From the NCBI RefSeq assembly GCF_019455385.1, contig NZ_JACOFR010000007.1, positions 223,531 through 287,530 on the forward strand: 64,000 nt of DNA, read 5' to 3'. The notes below the pieces were generated by a model. The model did not search any database, was not told where the DNA came from, and was given only the letters and a program-made list of their open reading frames with translations. Positions 8,150 through 16,327 of this stretch are shown here, in pieces (the first letter of the stretch is position 1; each line of letters opens with the position of its first letter). Source of the stretch: Bradyrhizobium sp. BR 10289. Lineage in GTDB: Bacteria; Pseudomonadota; Alphaproteobacteria; Rhizobiales; Xanthobacteraceae. Made by a program: the position numbers and the translations under genes.

Positions 8150-9232
8150 TCAAACATGGTCGTAATCGACCACGACACGCTCGGAACATGGCTTGGCCTG
8201 GCAGGTCAGAACAAAGCCTGCCTTCAGCTCCCAGGGCTCCAGCGAATAGTTGATGTCCATCGGCGCCTCGCCCTCGACCAGTTTTGCCCGGCAGGTCGAG
8301 CACATGCCGCCCTTGCAGGCGAAGGGCAGATCGACGCCGGCGCGCAGCGCGGCATCGAGGATCGCTTCGTCCTCGGCGACCGGCACGTCGCGGCGCTTGC
8401 CGTCGATGATCAAGGATGCGATCGCCTTCGGCGGCGCATCGGGCGCGACGACCTTTTTCGGCCGCGGCTTGCCGCCGAATTCCGAGACGAAGCGCTCGAC
8501 ATGGATGCGTTCGTCCGCGATGCCGATGTCGCGGCAGGTCGCCTCGATGTCCTCGCTCATGCCCAGGGGGCCGCAGATGAAGACATGATCGACGCTTGAC
8601 GCCGGCACCAGCGAGCGCAGCAGCACCCTCACCTTGTCGCCATCGAGCCGGCCATGCAGGATCGGGATGTCCTGCTCCTCGCCAGAGATGACGTGGAAGA
8701 TCGAGAGGCGGTCGATGAAACGGTCCTTCAGCTCCTCGAGCGCTTCGCGGAACATGATGTTGTCGGTGGCGCGGTTGCCGTAGAACAGGAAGAAGCGGCT
8801 GTCCGGCTCGCGCGCCAGCACGCCCTTCACGATCGACAGGATCGGCGTAATGCCGGAGCCGGCGGCAAAGCCCACATGGATGCGACCGGCGTCGGCGGGC
8901 GCGACCAGTCCGAAGCGGCCGGTCGGCGTCATCACGTCGAGCTCGTCGCCGCGTTTCAGCTCCTCGGCTGCCCAACTTGAGAATGCGCCGCCGTCCACCT
9001 TTTTCACGGCGATGCGGATCTCGCCGTCGTCGGGGCCGGAGCAGATCGAATAGGAGCGGCGCACCTCCTCGCCATCGAGCGTCGTGCGCAGCGTGAGGTA
9101 TTGGCCGGGCGTGAAGGTGTAGTCGCCGGCGAGCTCACCGGGAATGGCGAAGGTCATCGAGACGGCATCCGACGCCTCACGGCGGAGGTCGTTGACGGCC
9201 AGGCGATGGAAGCGTGGTGCGGCTGCGGACAT
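8150..9232 (-). CDS. paaE: phenylacetyl-CoA epoxidase reductase subunit PaaE
   Basis: A 360-residue electron-transfer subunit. Residues 1-230 are a ferredoxin-NADP reductase unit with the FAD motif RRSYSICSG and the NAD(P) motif GSGITPILS. Residues 260-360 are a plant-type ferredoxin with CKGGMCSTC and a distant fourth cysteine in LTCQAKP that hold a [2Fe-2S] cluster. PaaE passes electrons from NADPH to the PaaAC di-iron core for ring epoxidation. The gap to paaD is 45 bases. Confidence 0.96.
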   Translation of the reverse strand: MSAAAPRFHRLAVNDLRREASDAVSMTFAIPGELAGDYTFTPGQYLTLRTTLDGEEVRRSYSICSGPDDGEIRIAVKKVDGGAFSSWAAEELKRGDELDVMTPTGRFGLVAPADAGRIHVGFAAGSGITPILSIVKGVLAREPDSRFFLFYGNRATDNIMFREALEELKDRFIDRLSIFHVISGEEQDIPILHGRLDGDKVRVLLRSLVPASSVDHVFICGPLGMSEDIEATCRDIGIADERIHVERFVSEFGGKPRPKKVVAPDAPPKAIASLIIDGKRRDVPVAEDEAILDAALRAGVDLPFACKGGMCSTCRAKLVEGEAPMDINYSLEPWELKAGFVLTCQAKPCSERVVVDYDHV

Positions 9233-9277
9233 GACGAAGACTCTAATGTTGGTTCACCGGCGTCATTGCCGCGTCTG

Positions 9278-9781
9278 TCAATGACACTTGAAATAGTCGA
9301 AAGGTTCGCGGCAGGCCTTGCAGCGCCAGAGCGCCTTGCAGGAGGTCGAGCCGAATTCGGACAGCAGCTCCGTCTTCTCGGAGCCGCAGTGCGGGCATGC
9401 GACGGCCTGCGCACCGAACAGCGCGCGGCGCGAGCTTGCGGCCTGCGGCGGTGCGATGCCGTAGCCTCGCAGCTTCTGCCGTCCCTCCTCACTCATCCAG
9501 TCGGTGGTCCAGGCCGGAGACAGCACCGTGCGAATCCTCGGACCACGGAAGCCGGCGCGCTCCAGAGCGATCTCGATTTCCAGCGCGATCATGTTCATCG
9601 CCGGGCAACCCGAATAGGTCGGAGTGATCGCGACCTCGACATGATCGCCGTCGACGACGACATCGCGCAGCACACCGAGATCGGCGATGGTCAGCACCGG
9701 AATTTCCGGATCGACCACGCTCGCAGCGGCGTCCCAGGCACGCCGGCGCAGCTCGCTGTCGCGCTCCAGCACCGTCACCAT
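9278..9781 (-). CDS. paaD: phenylacetyl-CoA epoxidase maturation subunit PaaD
   Basis: A 167-residue protein. The N-terminal half is a DUF59/MIP18-type domain (VVDPEIPVLTIADLGVLRDV) as found in iron-sulfur assembly factors, and the C-terminal half has paired cysteines (CPHCGSEKTE and WRCKACREPF) fit for metal binding. PaaD (also named PaaJ in some annotations) is required for epoxidase maturation, probably through cluster or di-iron assembly. Its start overlaps the end of paaC by 7 bases. Confidence 0.94.
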   Translation of the reverse strand: MVTVLERDSELRRRAWDAAASVVDPEIPVLTIADLGVLRDVVVDGDHVEVAITPTYSGCPAMNMIALEIEIALERAGFRGPRIRTVLSPAWTTDWMSEEGRQKLRGYGIAPPQAASSRRALFGAQAVACPHCGSEKTELLSEFGSTSCKALWRCKACREPFDYFKCH

Positions 9782-10551
9782 GTCTGCCCCGGAAATGTGC
9801 GCTGCATCGATTGCAGCTCGGACAGGAGATGGCCGAGATGTTCGCTGTGGCGGCCGGCGCGGCCGCCCTGCTGCATCCAGTCGGCCTGCGGCAGGTTCAG
9901 CGTTGCTTCACCGACCACATCAGACAGCGTCGTCAGCCAGCGCCCGCGCAAGGCGCCCGGATCGATGGCGATCCCTGCATGGATCAGGGCGCGCTCCCCG
10001 TCGTCGACAGCGAACATCTCGCCCGTAAACGCCCAGAGATGGTCAATCGCGGCCTGTGCCCGCTGATGGCTCTCGTCGGTGCCGTCGCCGAGCCTGATGA
10101 TCCATTCCGAAGAATGCCGCAGATGATAGGCGCTTTCCTTCTCCGACTTCGCGGCAATGGCGGCGAGCGTTGTGTCGCGCGAGGTCACCATCGCGCGCCA
10201 ATAGAGATCGGCAAAGGCGGAATAGAAGAACTGCCGCACCAAGGTCTGGGCGAAGTCGCCATTGGGCTGCTCGACCAGCAGCAGATTGCGGTACTGCCTG
10301 ACATCGCGCAAATAGGCGAGCTTGTCTTCGTCGTTACCCCCGCCTTCGACCCTGGCGGCGTAGCTGTAGAGCTCACGCGCCTGACCGATCAGGTCGAGCG
10401 CGATGTTGGACAGCGCCATGTCCTCTTCCAGCATCGGCGCGTGTCCGCACCATTCCGACAGCCGGTGGCCGAGGATCAGCGCATCGTCGGCCCGGCGCAG
10501 CGCGTAGAGCACCAGCGGCGTTTCGGAGACCTGAATGTTGGCGGTCACCAT
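9775..10551 (-). CDS. paaC: phenylacetyl-CoA epoxidase structural subunit PaaC
   Basis: A 258-residue ferritin-like helical protein and non-catalytic partner of PaaA in the epoxidase core. It is recognised by the LGHRLSEWCGHAPMLEEDMA region near the N-terminus and by its place in the operon. The ATG at 10551 shares one base with the paaB stop (TGATG). A GTG three bases upstream could also serve as start. It overlaps paaD by 7 bases at the other end. Confidence 0.94.
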   Translation of the reverse strand: MVTANIQVSETPLVLYALRRADDALILGHRLSEWCGHAPMLEEDMALSNIALDLIGQARELYSYAARVEGGGNDEDKLAYLRDVRQYRNLLLVEQPNGDFAQTLVRQFFYSAFADLYWRAMVTSRDTTLAAIAAKSEKESAYHLRHSSEWIIRLGDGTDESHQRAQAAIDHLWAFTGEMFAVDDGERALIHAGIAIDPGALRGRWLTTLSDVVGEATLNLPQADWMQQGGRAGRHSEHLGHLLSELQSMQRTFPGQTW

Positions 10552-10838
10552 CACATATGCCCCACTTCCTCGGGCACCTCATAAAACGTTGGATGCCGAT
10601 AGATCTTCGATTCCGCCGGCTCGAACATCATGCCCTTCTCGGCGGGATCGCTCGCGGTGATCGCGGTCGACGGCACGACCCAAATGGAGAGGCCCTCGCC
10701 GCGGCGGGTGTAGATGTCGCGGGCGGCTTGCAAAGCCATCGTCGCATCGCTCGCATGCAGTGATCCCACATGCTTGTGCGCGAGGCCGTTGCGGCTGCGA
10801 ATGAAGACTTCCCACAGCGGCGTGTTCGGCGTGGCCAT
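10551..10838 (-). CDS. paaB: phenylacetyl-CoA epoxidase subunit PaaB
   Basis: A 95-residue PaaB-family protein with the typical start (PLWEVFIRSRNGLAHKH) and IYTRRGEGLSIWVVPS core. PaaB bridges PaaA-PaaC units in the epoxidase. The frame is open for 69 more codons upstream, but those codons run into paaA. The ATG at 10838 has GGGAGA six bases before it. It is 10 bases downstream of paaA. Confidence 0.95.
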   Translation of the reverse strand: MATPNTPLWEVFIRSRNGLAHKHVGSLHASDATMALQAARDIYTRRGEGLSIWVVPSTAITASDPAEKGMMFEPAESKIYRHPTFYEVPEEVGHM

Positions 10839-10848
10839 ATCGATCTCC

Positions 10849-11841
10849 CTATTCGGCGGCTTGTGCGGTCTGCCGATGCGCGCGCTTGGCGGCATAGGCG
10901 GCTGCCGCCTCTCGCACCCACGCGCCCTCCTCGTGCGCCTTGCGGCGCGCGGCCATGCGGTCGCGGTTGCACGGGCCGTTGCCGGCGAGCACCTGCTTGA
11001 ACTCTCTCCAGTCGATCTCGCTGTAGCGCCAGTGCCCGTCGGCATCCTGGGTCATGCCGGGATCGGGAATGGTGAGGCCGAGATATTCCGCCTGCGGCAC
11101 GGTAGCATCGACGAATTTCTGACGCAGCTCGTCATTGGAGAAGCGCTTGATCTTCCACTTCGTCGAGGTGTCGCTGTGCTGGCTGGTCGCATCGGGAGGG
11201 CCGAACATCATCAGCACCGGCCACCACCAGCGGTTCAGCGCATCCTGCGCCATCGCCTTCTGCTCGTCCGAGCCGCGGCAGAGCGTCAGCATGATCTCGT
11301 AGCCTTGCCGCTGATGGAACGACTCCTCCTTGCAGACGCGGATCATCGCGCGGGCATAGGGCCCATAGGAGCAGCGGCACAGCGGGATCTGGTTCATGAT
11401 CGCCGCGCCGTCGACCAGCCAGCCGATGGTGCCAATGTCGGCCCATGTCAGCGTCGGATAGTTGAAGATCGAGGAGTATTTTGCCTTGCCCGCGAGCATG
11501 GCATCGACCAATTCCTCGCGCGAGGTGCCCAGTGTCTCGGCCGCAGCGTAAAGATAAAGCCCGTGGCCGCACTCGTCCTGCACCTTCGCCAGCAACGCGG
11601 CCTTGCGGCGCAAGGTCGGCGCGCGCGTGATCCAGTTGCCCTCGGGCAGCATACCGACGATTTCGGAATGGGCGTGCTGAGAGATCTGGCGGATCAGCGT
11701 CTTGCGATAGGCCGCCGGCATCCAGTCGTTCGGCTCGATGCGCTCCTCGGCATCGATGCGGGCCTGGAACTGGGCAGCCTTGGCTGCATCCTCAAGACCG
11801 CGCTCGTCGGTCTCGGCCGTGTTCAGCGCCTGGGTGTACAT
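10849..11841 (-). CDS. paaA: phenylacetyl-CoA epoxidase catalytic subunit PaaA
   Basis: A 330-residue di-iron monooxygenase subunit that epoxidises the ring of phenylacetyl-CoA. The iron-ligand motifs are visible: QDECGH (E and H) and [10 protein letters not shown] (E and H), with further acidic ligands in HSEIVG. Two ATGs are possible, at 11847 and 11841. GGGAGG lies six bases before 11841 but directly abuts 11847, so 11841 is preferred. This is the first gene of paaABCDEIK, behind the AT-rich promoter at 11869-11896. Confidence 0.96.
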   Translation of the reverse strand: MYTQALNTAETDERGLEDAAKAAQFQARIDAEERIEPNDWMPAAYRKTLIRQISQHAHSEIVGMLPEGNWITRAPTLRRKAALLAKVQDECGHGLYLYAAAETLGTSREELVDAMLAGKAKYSSIFNYPTLTWADIGTIGWLVDGAAIMNQIPLCRCSYGPYARAMIRVCKEESFHQRQGYEIMLTLCRGSDEQKAMAQDALNRWWWPVLMMFGPPDATSQHSDTSTKWKIKRFSNDELRQKFVDATVPQAEYLGLTIPDPGMTQDADGHWRYSEIDWREFKQVLAGNGPCNRDRMAARRKAHEEGAWVREAAAAYAAKRAHRQTAQAAE

Positions 11842-11868
11842 GCGCATCCTCCCGTTTTATGGGGAGGG

Positions 11869-11896
11869 AATATATAACATAAATTACGCCATGCAA
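11869..11896 (-). promoter_or_regulatory. probable sigma-70 promoter of paaABCDEIK
   Basis: On the minus strand TTGCAT (11896-11891) and TATATT (11874-11869) are separated by 16 bases, a fair match to -35/-10 sequences in an AT-rich island within very GC-rich DNA. Transcription would begin about 20 bases before the paaA start. The spacer contains one copy of the direct repeat described at 11875-11915, which fits repression. Confidence 0.55.
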
Positions 11897-11915
11897 GATA
11901 TTTCTGTAACATAAA
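11875..11915 (-). promoter_or_regulatory. paired direct repeats, candidate PaaX operator
   Basis: The 9-mer TTTATGTTA occurs twice on the minus strand, at 11915-11907 and 11883-11875, 32 bases apart (about three helical turns). One copy lies between -35 and -10, the other just upstream of -35. A repressor binding both would block paaA transcription. PaaX, encoded next door, is the natural candidate; this is inferred. Confidence 0.45.
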
Positions 11916-11935
11916 AAGGAGCCCAGCGCTTCTTC

Positions 11936-12095
11936 CCTTCTCCCCTTGTGGGAGAAGGTGCCTTGCCGAAGGCAAGGCGGATGAGGGCTTCTCTCCGCGT
12001 ACCCCAACTGCTTATCGAACGCGCGGAGAGAAACCCCTCACCCGAGCGAGGCCGCATCTGCCGGCGGAGCTGCCCTCTCCCACAACGGGCGAGGG
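11936..12095. repeat. intergenic palindromic repeat, CCTTCTCCC type
   Basis: Successive hairpins: CCTTCTCCC/GGGAGAAGG (11936-11958) and GCCTTGCC/GGCAAGGC (11960-11978), followed by an ACCCCTCACCCGAGCG stretch and a CCTCTCCCACAACGGGCGAGGG end. Related elements occur at 13050 and 59950 in this window. It separates paaX from the paaA promoter. Confidence 0.6.
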
Positions 12096-12121
12096 CGCAG
12101 TCATGCGCAGCTCGCGCGGCT

Positions 12122-13000
12122 TCAGCTGCCAAACCTCCGTTCGAGTAGTTTTTGCGCTGGCGGCAACGCTCCCCTCTCATTGATTCCGTGGCTATCAAGC
12201 CACTGTTCAGATGGAGCGAGCAGCGCGCGATAGATTTCGCCGCAGAGCTCGCGGGCCGCCTTGCCCGGCCATTCTGCCGGCAACAGGCTTTCGGGCAGCA
12301 ATGGATCTCGCAGCACGACTCTGCGGTAGTAGTGGATGAGCAGGATACGCGCGGTGAAGGCGTCGGCCTCCGACAGGTCATTGCCGGGCGCGATCGCGGC
12401 GCGGAGCGGCTCGAAGGTCTTCATGAACTTTAGATAGGCATCTGCCGTGCGCTCCAGCGGCCAGCTTGCGCTGAGCAAGCGCCGCCCACTGTCGTCCTCG
12501 GCCGAGACCTCCAATCGTATCGCGCCCGCGGCCTCCTCCGGAACCGGCACGCCTGATGGCGCAACCCATACGCCCGGCAGCGGACTGCCGAAGCCGGCAT
12601 TGCGCAACGCATCGCGCGAAACGTCGCGGTCCTCGCCGTTGCCGATCAGCAGCAGCTCAAAACGGCCGGTCCAATCAGACGGGGGCGGATCGTAGATGTG
12701 TCGCGTCGCCGCCTCGAACGTTTCACGGCCCTTCTCGGCAAGCCGGTAGAAACTGTTGCGGCCGACCTTTTCGCGGGTCAGCCAGCCATCGGCAGCGAGC
12801 CGAGACATGGCGGTGCGCACGACGCCGCCCTCGATATCGAGACCCCAGAAGAACGCCAGCAGCGTTCCGAGCCACACCGAGCCGCCGCGGGGCAAGATAG
12901 CATCGCCGAATATGGTGATGACAATGGAGCCAGTGCGCGACGGCTCACGCTTGAGCTGATCGATGATACGGGAGAGCGGATGCGCCATGCGGCATGGCAT
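12122..13000 (-). CDS. paaX: PaaX-family phenylacetate degradation repressor
   Basis: A 292-residue repressor of phenylacetate genes that is released by phenylacetyl-CoA in characterised relatives. The N-terminal winged helix includes SIVITIFGDAILPRGG and GVVRTAMSRLAADGWL, followed by the PaaX central and C-terminal regions (RILLIHYYRRVVLRDP, then LPAEWPG). It lies upstream of paaA on the same strand, separated by a palindromic repeat, so it is probably a separate transcription unit. The start may be the ATG at 13000 or the one at 12988 (MAHPLS..); neither has a clear ribosome site. Confidence 0.95.
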   Translation of the reverse strand: MPCRMAHPLSRIIDQLKREPSRTGSIVITIFGDAILPRGGSVWLGTLLAFFWGLDIEGGVVRTAMSRLAADGWLTREKVGRNSFYRLAEKGRETFEAATRHIYDPPPSDWTGRFELLLIGNGEDRDVSRDALRNAGFGSPLPGVWVAPSGVPVPEEAAGAIRLEVSAEDDSGRRLLSASWPLERTADAYLKFMKTFEPLRAAIAPGNDLSEADAFTARILLIHYYRRVVLRDPLLPESLLPAEWPGKAARELCGEIYRALLAPSEQWLDSHGINERGALPPAQKLLERRFGS

Positions 13001-13049
13001 AGCGCGTTTGGTGCGGGTGCGACAATGGACGGGAGCGACGGTTTCTCTT

Positions 13050-13195
13050 CCCCTTCTCCCCGCTTGCGGGGAGAAGGTCGGGATGAGGGGGAGTCTCAGC
13101 GCATTCCGTGAGAGTGGGACTCGCGGAGAGTCCCCCTCACCCGGAATTTGCTATTCGCAAATTCCGGCCTCTCCCCGCGCGCGTGGAGAGGCGAA
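13050..13195. repeat. intergenic palindromic repeat, CCTTCTCCCC type
   Basis: Contains a 12-base stem with a two-base loop (13052-13077, CCTTCTCCCCGC arms), then an 11-base stem CCGGAATTTGC/GCAAATTCCGG (13141-13167) and a CTCTCC..GGAGAG hairpin. It resembles the elements at 11936 and 59950 and ends five bases before the stop codon of the next gene. Confidence 0.6.
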
Positions 13196-13199
13196 GAGA

Positions 13200-13970
13200 T
13201 CACCTATTCGGATCGGGATAGGCGAGGCTGCGCCAGCCGCTGCGATCGAACGGCCGCCATTGGCCTTCCTTCTGCGCGAGGCGGTCGGCGACCGCATAGA
13301 CGGCGGCGGGATGGTGACCCATGCCGCAATGGCTGCTCTCGATCTCGATGCTCTCGGTCTGCGCGCCCGTCTTCTCCATGCAGCCCTGCCAGGCGCAGAC
13401 GCCGTCGGTGCGACTGAAGATCGCGGTGGTCGGCACCGGCGGCGGCGCGGCGAGATCGCCGCCGAACTGCGGATCGACCTCGTCGGACTTCCGTCCGCTC
13501 GCCCATTCATAGACGCGCCAGGCATTGGTCGAGCGGGGATCGCCGGCGAAGGGGCTGCCGAGCGTGATGACCTGGCGCACGCGCTCAGGTCTCATCTTGG
13601 CGAGTTGGCGCGCATAGAGGCCACCAAGGCTCCAGCCGACCAGGCTGATCTTGCGGCTGTGCCTGTCGCTGAGCTCCTCGACCAGATCGACCATTGCGTC
13701 CTGCACACCCGGACGGAGACCGTAATTGCGGCCCTGGCGCCAGCCACTCACTGCGTAGCCTTTGCTGGTCAGGAACGTGCGCAGCGCGCGCGTCGACGCG
13801 TCGGAGGCCACGAGGCCCGGCAGCACCAGCACCGGATGTCCGTCCCCGCGCGGCGCGAGGCTCAACAGCGGCAGCGCGCCGAGGAATGCGCCGAACTCGT
13901 GGATCGCGCGCCCTTCCAGAAACATCAGGGTACGGGACGGCGGGCGCAGCGTCTGGGCGGGTGCGGTCAT
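13200..13970 (-). CDS. lipase-like alpha/beta hydrolase (paralogue of 26696-27496)
   Basis: A 256-residue alpha/beta hydrolase with RGDGHPVLVLPG near the oxyanion hole, the nucleophile motif GWSLGG, a TLGSPFAGD segment and a candidate acid and histidine in FSRTDGVCAW and SSHCGMGHHP. The frame extends to 14027, but the ATG at 13970 has AGGAAA upstream. There is no signal peptide, so it is predicted cytoplasmic. It is clearly related to the hydrolase at 26696-27496, which is in an operon with a wax synthase; an esterase role in storage-lipid or PHA turnover is plausible but not shown. Confidence 0.8.
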   Translation of the reverse strand: MTAPAQTLRPPSRTLMFLEGRAIHEFGAFLGALPLLSLAPRGDGHPVLVLPGLVASDASTRALRTFLTSKGYAVSGWRQGRNYGLRPGVQDAMVDLVEELSDRHSRKISLVGWSLGGLYARQLAKMRPERVRQVITLGSPFAGDPRSTNAWRVYEWASGRKSDEVDPQFGGDLAAPPPVPTTAIFSRTDGVCAWQGCMEKTGAQTESIEIESSHCGMGHHPAAVYAVADRLAQKEGQWRPFDRSGWRSLAYPDPNR

Positions 13971-14154
13971 CAATGCTTTCCTGAAAAGTGCGCGGCGATG
14001 CCGGCAATGGACGATGAATTCCAACACGCCGGCTTCGTGAACGTTCCGCAGCGCAACATGAATCAGCTGGGCGGCCGGTTCCCGACATTCAAGCGGGAGA
14101 GAGGCAAGGCCACAATAGGCCCGCGCGTTAATGCTAACGCCCGTGACGCAAAAG

Positions 14155-15441
14155 TCACAACAAGCGAAGCAGGGATTCTACGGAATAGAGCGCAAGTCCC
14201 GCGAGGCCGCCGATCAGCGAGCCGTTGAAACGGATGTATTGCAGGTCGCGCCCGATGTTGATTTCGATCAGCGAAATCAGCTGCGCCATGTCCCACGCCT
14301 TCACCTGGTCGGAGATGAAGGTCGAGACGCCGCTCTTCTGGTCCGCGACGAAGCTGCGCAGCACCGTCACCAGGCCCTTGTTGATCTCGCCGCGCAATTC
14401 GGCATCGGCGGCGAGCGCATCGCCGGCCGAAACGAACATGCCGGCAAGATGATGCTGCAGCACCAGCGTCTCGCCGCTGGCGCTGCGCTCGATGAACGAG
14501 CGCGTATTGGCCCAGACGGTGCGGGCGAGATCGGCAAGCTCGGGCCTTGCGAGCAGATCGCGCTTCAAACCGTCGATGCGGTCGATATAGCCCTGGTCGG
14601 TGCCGAGCCGGTCGACGAAGCTCAGCACCATGCGGTCGAACTCGCCGCGGAACGGATGCTTGGGATCGCTGCGCACCTCGTTGAAGAACGCGGTGGCGGA
14701 GGCCACGATCTTGTTCACCAGAAACTTGTCGGCCCGGTAGAGCTTTAGCAGCGTCGGCAATTCCGCGCGCACCTTCTCGCGGATCATCGCCATGGTCTCC
14801 TTCTGATTCAGCGTCTCGTGCATGATGCGCAGGAGATCGTCGAACAGGATCTGGTGCCGCCCCTCCGTGACGAAGCCGCGTAGCGTGCCGGCTGCGAGCG
14901 GCGCGAGGTCTATGGCCTGGATTTGCGAGGACATGCGGCGGATGATGAAGGTCATCAAGCCCGAGGTTTCGGTCGCCGAGACGGCCTCTGGCAGCAAACG
15001 CAATGCGAAGCGCGCGAGATCATCGCTGCGCTTGCGGTCACGCAGCCAATCGGCGACGAAGGAGCCGAAATCGATCTCGTTCAGCTTGGCCTCGACCGGG
15101 CCGGCCTCGAGGAAATGCACCTGGATGAATTCACCGAGCTTGTCGGCGATGCGGGCCTGGTTGCTCTGGATGATCGCGGTGTGCGGGATCGGCAGGCCGA
15201 GCGGCCGCTTGAACAATGCGACCACCGCATACCAGTCGGCGAGCCCGCCGATGGTCGCGGCTTCCGCGAAGGCGGCGACGAAGCCGAACACAGGATGCAC
15301 CGGCAGCAGCCACTTTGCGACGACGAACAGTGCCAGCGTCGAGGCCAGCACCAGCGTCGCCAGCGCCTTGACGCGGCGCAGCTCGGCCGCGCGTTCGGCA
15401 TCGCCGGGGCTGTCGAAGGAGAAGGTGACCGGTGGAGTCAT
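14155..15441 (-). CDS. DUF445 family membrane protein
   Basis: A 428-residue DUF445 (YjiN-like) protein. One or two hydrophobic segments lie at about residues 25-60 (TLVLASTLALFVVAKWLLPVH, then a GFVAAFAEAATIGGLADWYAVVALF region that is the family hallmark), followed by a long, mainly helical, soluble part rich in charged residues and a short hydrophobic C-terminus. The function of the family is unknown; members are inner-membrane proteins. It stands alone, between the lipase-like gene and the phasin, with repeats and a terminator on its upstream side. Confidence 0.85.
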   Translation of the reverse strand: MTPPVTFSFDSPGDAERAAELRRVKALATLVLASTLALFVVAKWLLPVHPVFGFVAAFAEAATIGGLADWYAVVALFKRPLGLPIPHTAIIQSNQARIADKLGEFIQVHFLEAGPVEAKLNEIDFGSFVADWLRDRKRSDDLARFALRLLPEAVSATETSGLMTFIIRRMSSQIQAIDLAPLAAGTLRGFVTEGRHQILFDDLLRIMHETLNQKETMAMIREKVRAELPTLLKLYRADKFLVNKIVASATAFFNEVRSDPKHPFRGEFDRMVLSFVDRLGTDQGYIDRIDGLKRDLLARPELADLARTVWANTRSFIERSASGETLVLQHHLAGMFVSAGDALAADAELRGEINKGLVTVLRSFVADQKSGVSTFISDQVKAWDMAQLISLIEINIGRDLQYIRFNGSLIGGLAGLALYSVESLLRLL

Positions 15442-15469
15442 GGCGGATACTTAGCGCGTCAATCTCCGC

Positions 15470-15596
15470 GTGTCCCGGACGCGGTGCAGCGTGCAACGAT
15501 GCACCGCAGAGCCGGGACCCAGCAAGCGGGCAAGATGGGCCCCGGCTCAGCAGTGCACCACGCCGCAAGAGCGGCGCGCTGCACTGCATCCGGGGG
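15470..15596. repeat. intergenic palindromic repeat, TCCCGGACGC type, copy 1
   Basis: Begins GTGTCCCGGACGC, has GAGCCGGGACCC and GGGCCCCGGCTC arms in the middle and ends GCACTGCATCCGGGGG. It shares its layout and many exact blocks with 62941-63082 and 63860-63927. It sits upstream of the DUF445 gene and downstream of the phasin terminator. Confidence 0.6.
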
Positions 15597-15610
15597 AACG
15601 CAAGAGAGAA

Positions 15611-15637
15611 CAACAAAAGGCCCGCCGAAGCGGGCCT
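15611..15637 (-). terminator. rho-independent terminator of the phasin gene
   Basis: On the minus strand an 8-base GC-rich stem (AGGCCCGC/GCGGGCCT) with a TTCG tetraloop is followed by TTTTGTTG. It lies 30 bases after the phasin stop codon. Confidence 0.85.
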
Positions 15638-15666
15638 CAAATTCAGTTTTGTCTCAGAGCACAGGA

Positions 15667-16122
15667 TCAGGCGGTCTTGGTATAGACCTTGGCAAAGTTG
15701 TCCTGAGCGGACTTCGCACCGTTGGCGGCGAGCTTGCCGACATAGTCGGCGGTCGCCTTGGCGCGCGAGACGAACACTTCGCCGCGGGCGCGGAGCAGGC
15801 TCGACTGGATCTCGACGGCTTCGCTGATCGACTTCGCGGACGCGAGCTGGTCGATACCGGCGAAGAACGCCTGGGCGTCGTCATAGATCGCCTGCTGGAT
15901 GTTGCGGCTGATCTTGCCGGCCTCGGTGACGGACTCGGTCACCGCGTTCTCGACGGCGGCGGTCACGCGCTCGGAGCCAGCGAACACCTCGGCGGCACGG
16001 TCCTTGGCGGTGTTGGCAGTCTTCTTGACGAATTCGCGGGCAGCCTCGGGAACTTCCAGGTTCTGGATGTTCTTGAAAGCGTCTTTGAAGCCCTCGAAAG
16101 CGGTGTTGGTTTCGGTGGTCAT
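15667..16122 (-). CDS. phasin family protein
   Basis: A 151-residue, Ala-rich, mostly helical protein of the phasin family with the typical FAGSERVTAAVENAVTES and LLRARGEVFVSRAKA segments and no cysteine. Phasins coat polyhydroxyalkanoate granules and control their size. The gene is monocistronic, with a strong terminator, and its upstream region holds two perfect palindromes (16216-16255), fitting repression by a PhaR-type regulator that senses PHA. The adjacent phaE-phaC operon supports the role. Confidence 0.9.
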   Translation of the reverse strand: MTTETNTAFEGFKDAFKNIQNLEVPEAAREFVKKTANTAKDRAAEVFAGSERVTAAVENAVTESVTEAGKISRNIQQAIYDDAQAFFAGIDQLASAKSISEAVEIQSSLLRARGEVFVSRAKATADYVGKLAANGAKSAQDNFAKVYTKTA

Positions 16123-16215
16123 AGGGTTCTCTCCATCCTCATTGGTCTGAGCTATGGGCTCACCCCGTCCTCAATGGCCCGGGGCACGGTTTATATGGCA
16201 TAGTCAATTGTGCGA

Positions 16216-16255
16216 TGCAATATTCATATTGCACTGCGATATCACGAAATCGTGA
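16216..16255 (-). promoter_or_regulatory. two palindromes upstream of phasin, candidate PhaR operator region
   Basis: TGCAATAT-TC-ATATTGCA (16216-16233) and TCACGA-AA-TCGTGA (16242-16255) are both perfect. The first lies within a TGC/GCA-rich stretch (TGCGATGCA...TTGCACTGC), the base pattern reported for PhaR sites ahead of phasin genes. They lie 94-133 bases before the phasin start, with an AT-rich TTTATATGG segment between them and the gene. Confidence 0.45.
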
Positions 16256-16298
16256 ACAGCCTGAATGGCAGGCAATCTGCTGCCTTCCTGGCCCGCGC

Positions 16299-16316
16299 CT
16301 ACTGTGCATGGGGTTG
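16299..16316 (-). repeat. 18-base 3'-flank element, copy 1
   Basis: Read on the minus strand, CAACCCCATGCACAGTAG begins 11 bases after the GNAT stop codon. The identical 18 bases occur at 55199-55216, also just downstream of a stop codon and in the same orientation to the gene. Confidence 0.55.
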
Positions 16317-16327
16317 AATTCGAGTTT

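Noticed and set aside
11936..13195. Repeated hairpins as a CRISPR array
   Set aside because: The repeats are palindromic, of unequal length, not regularly spaced, and there are no cas genes.
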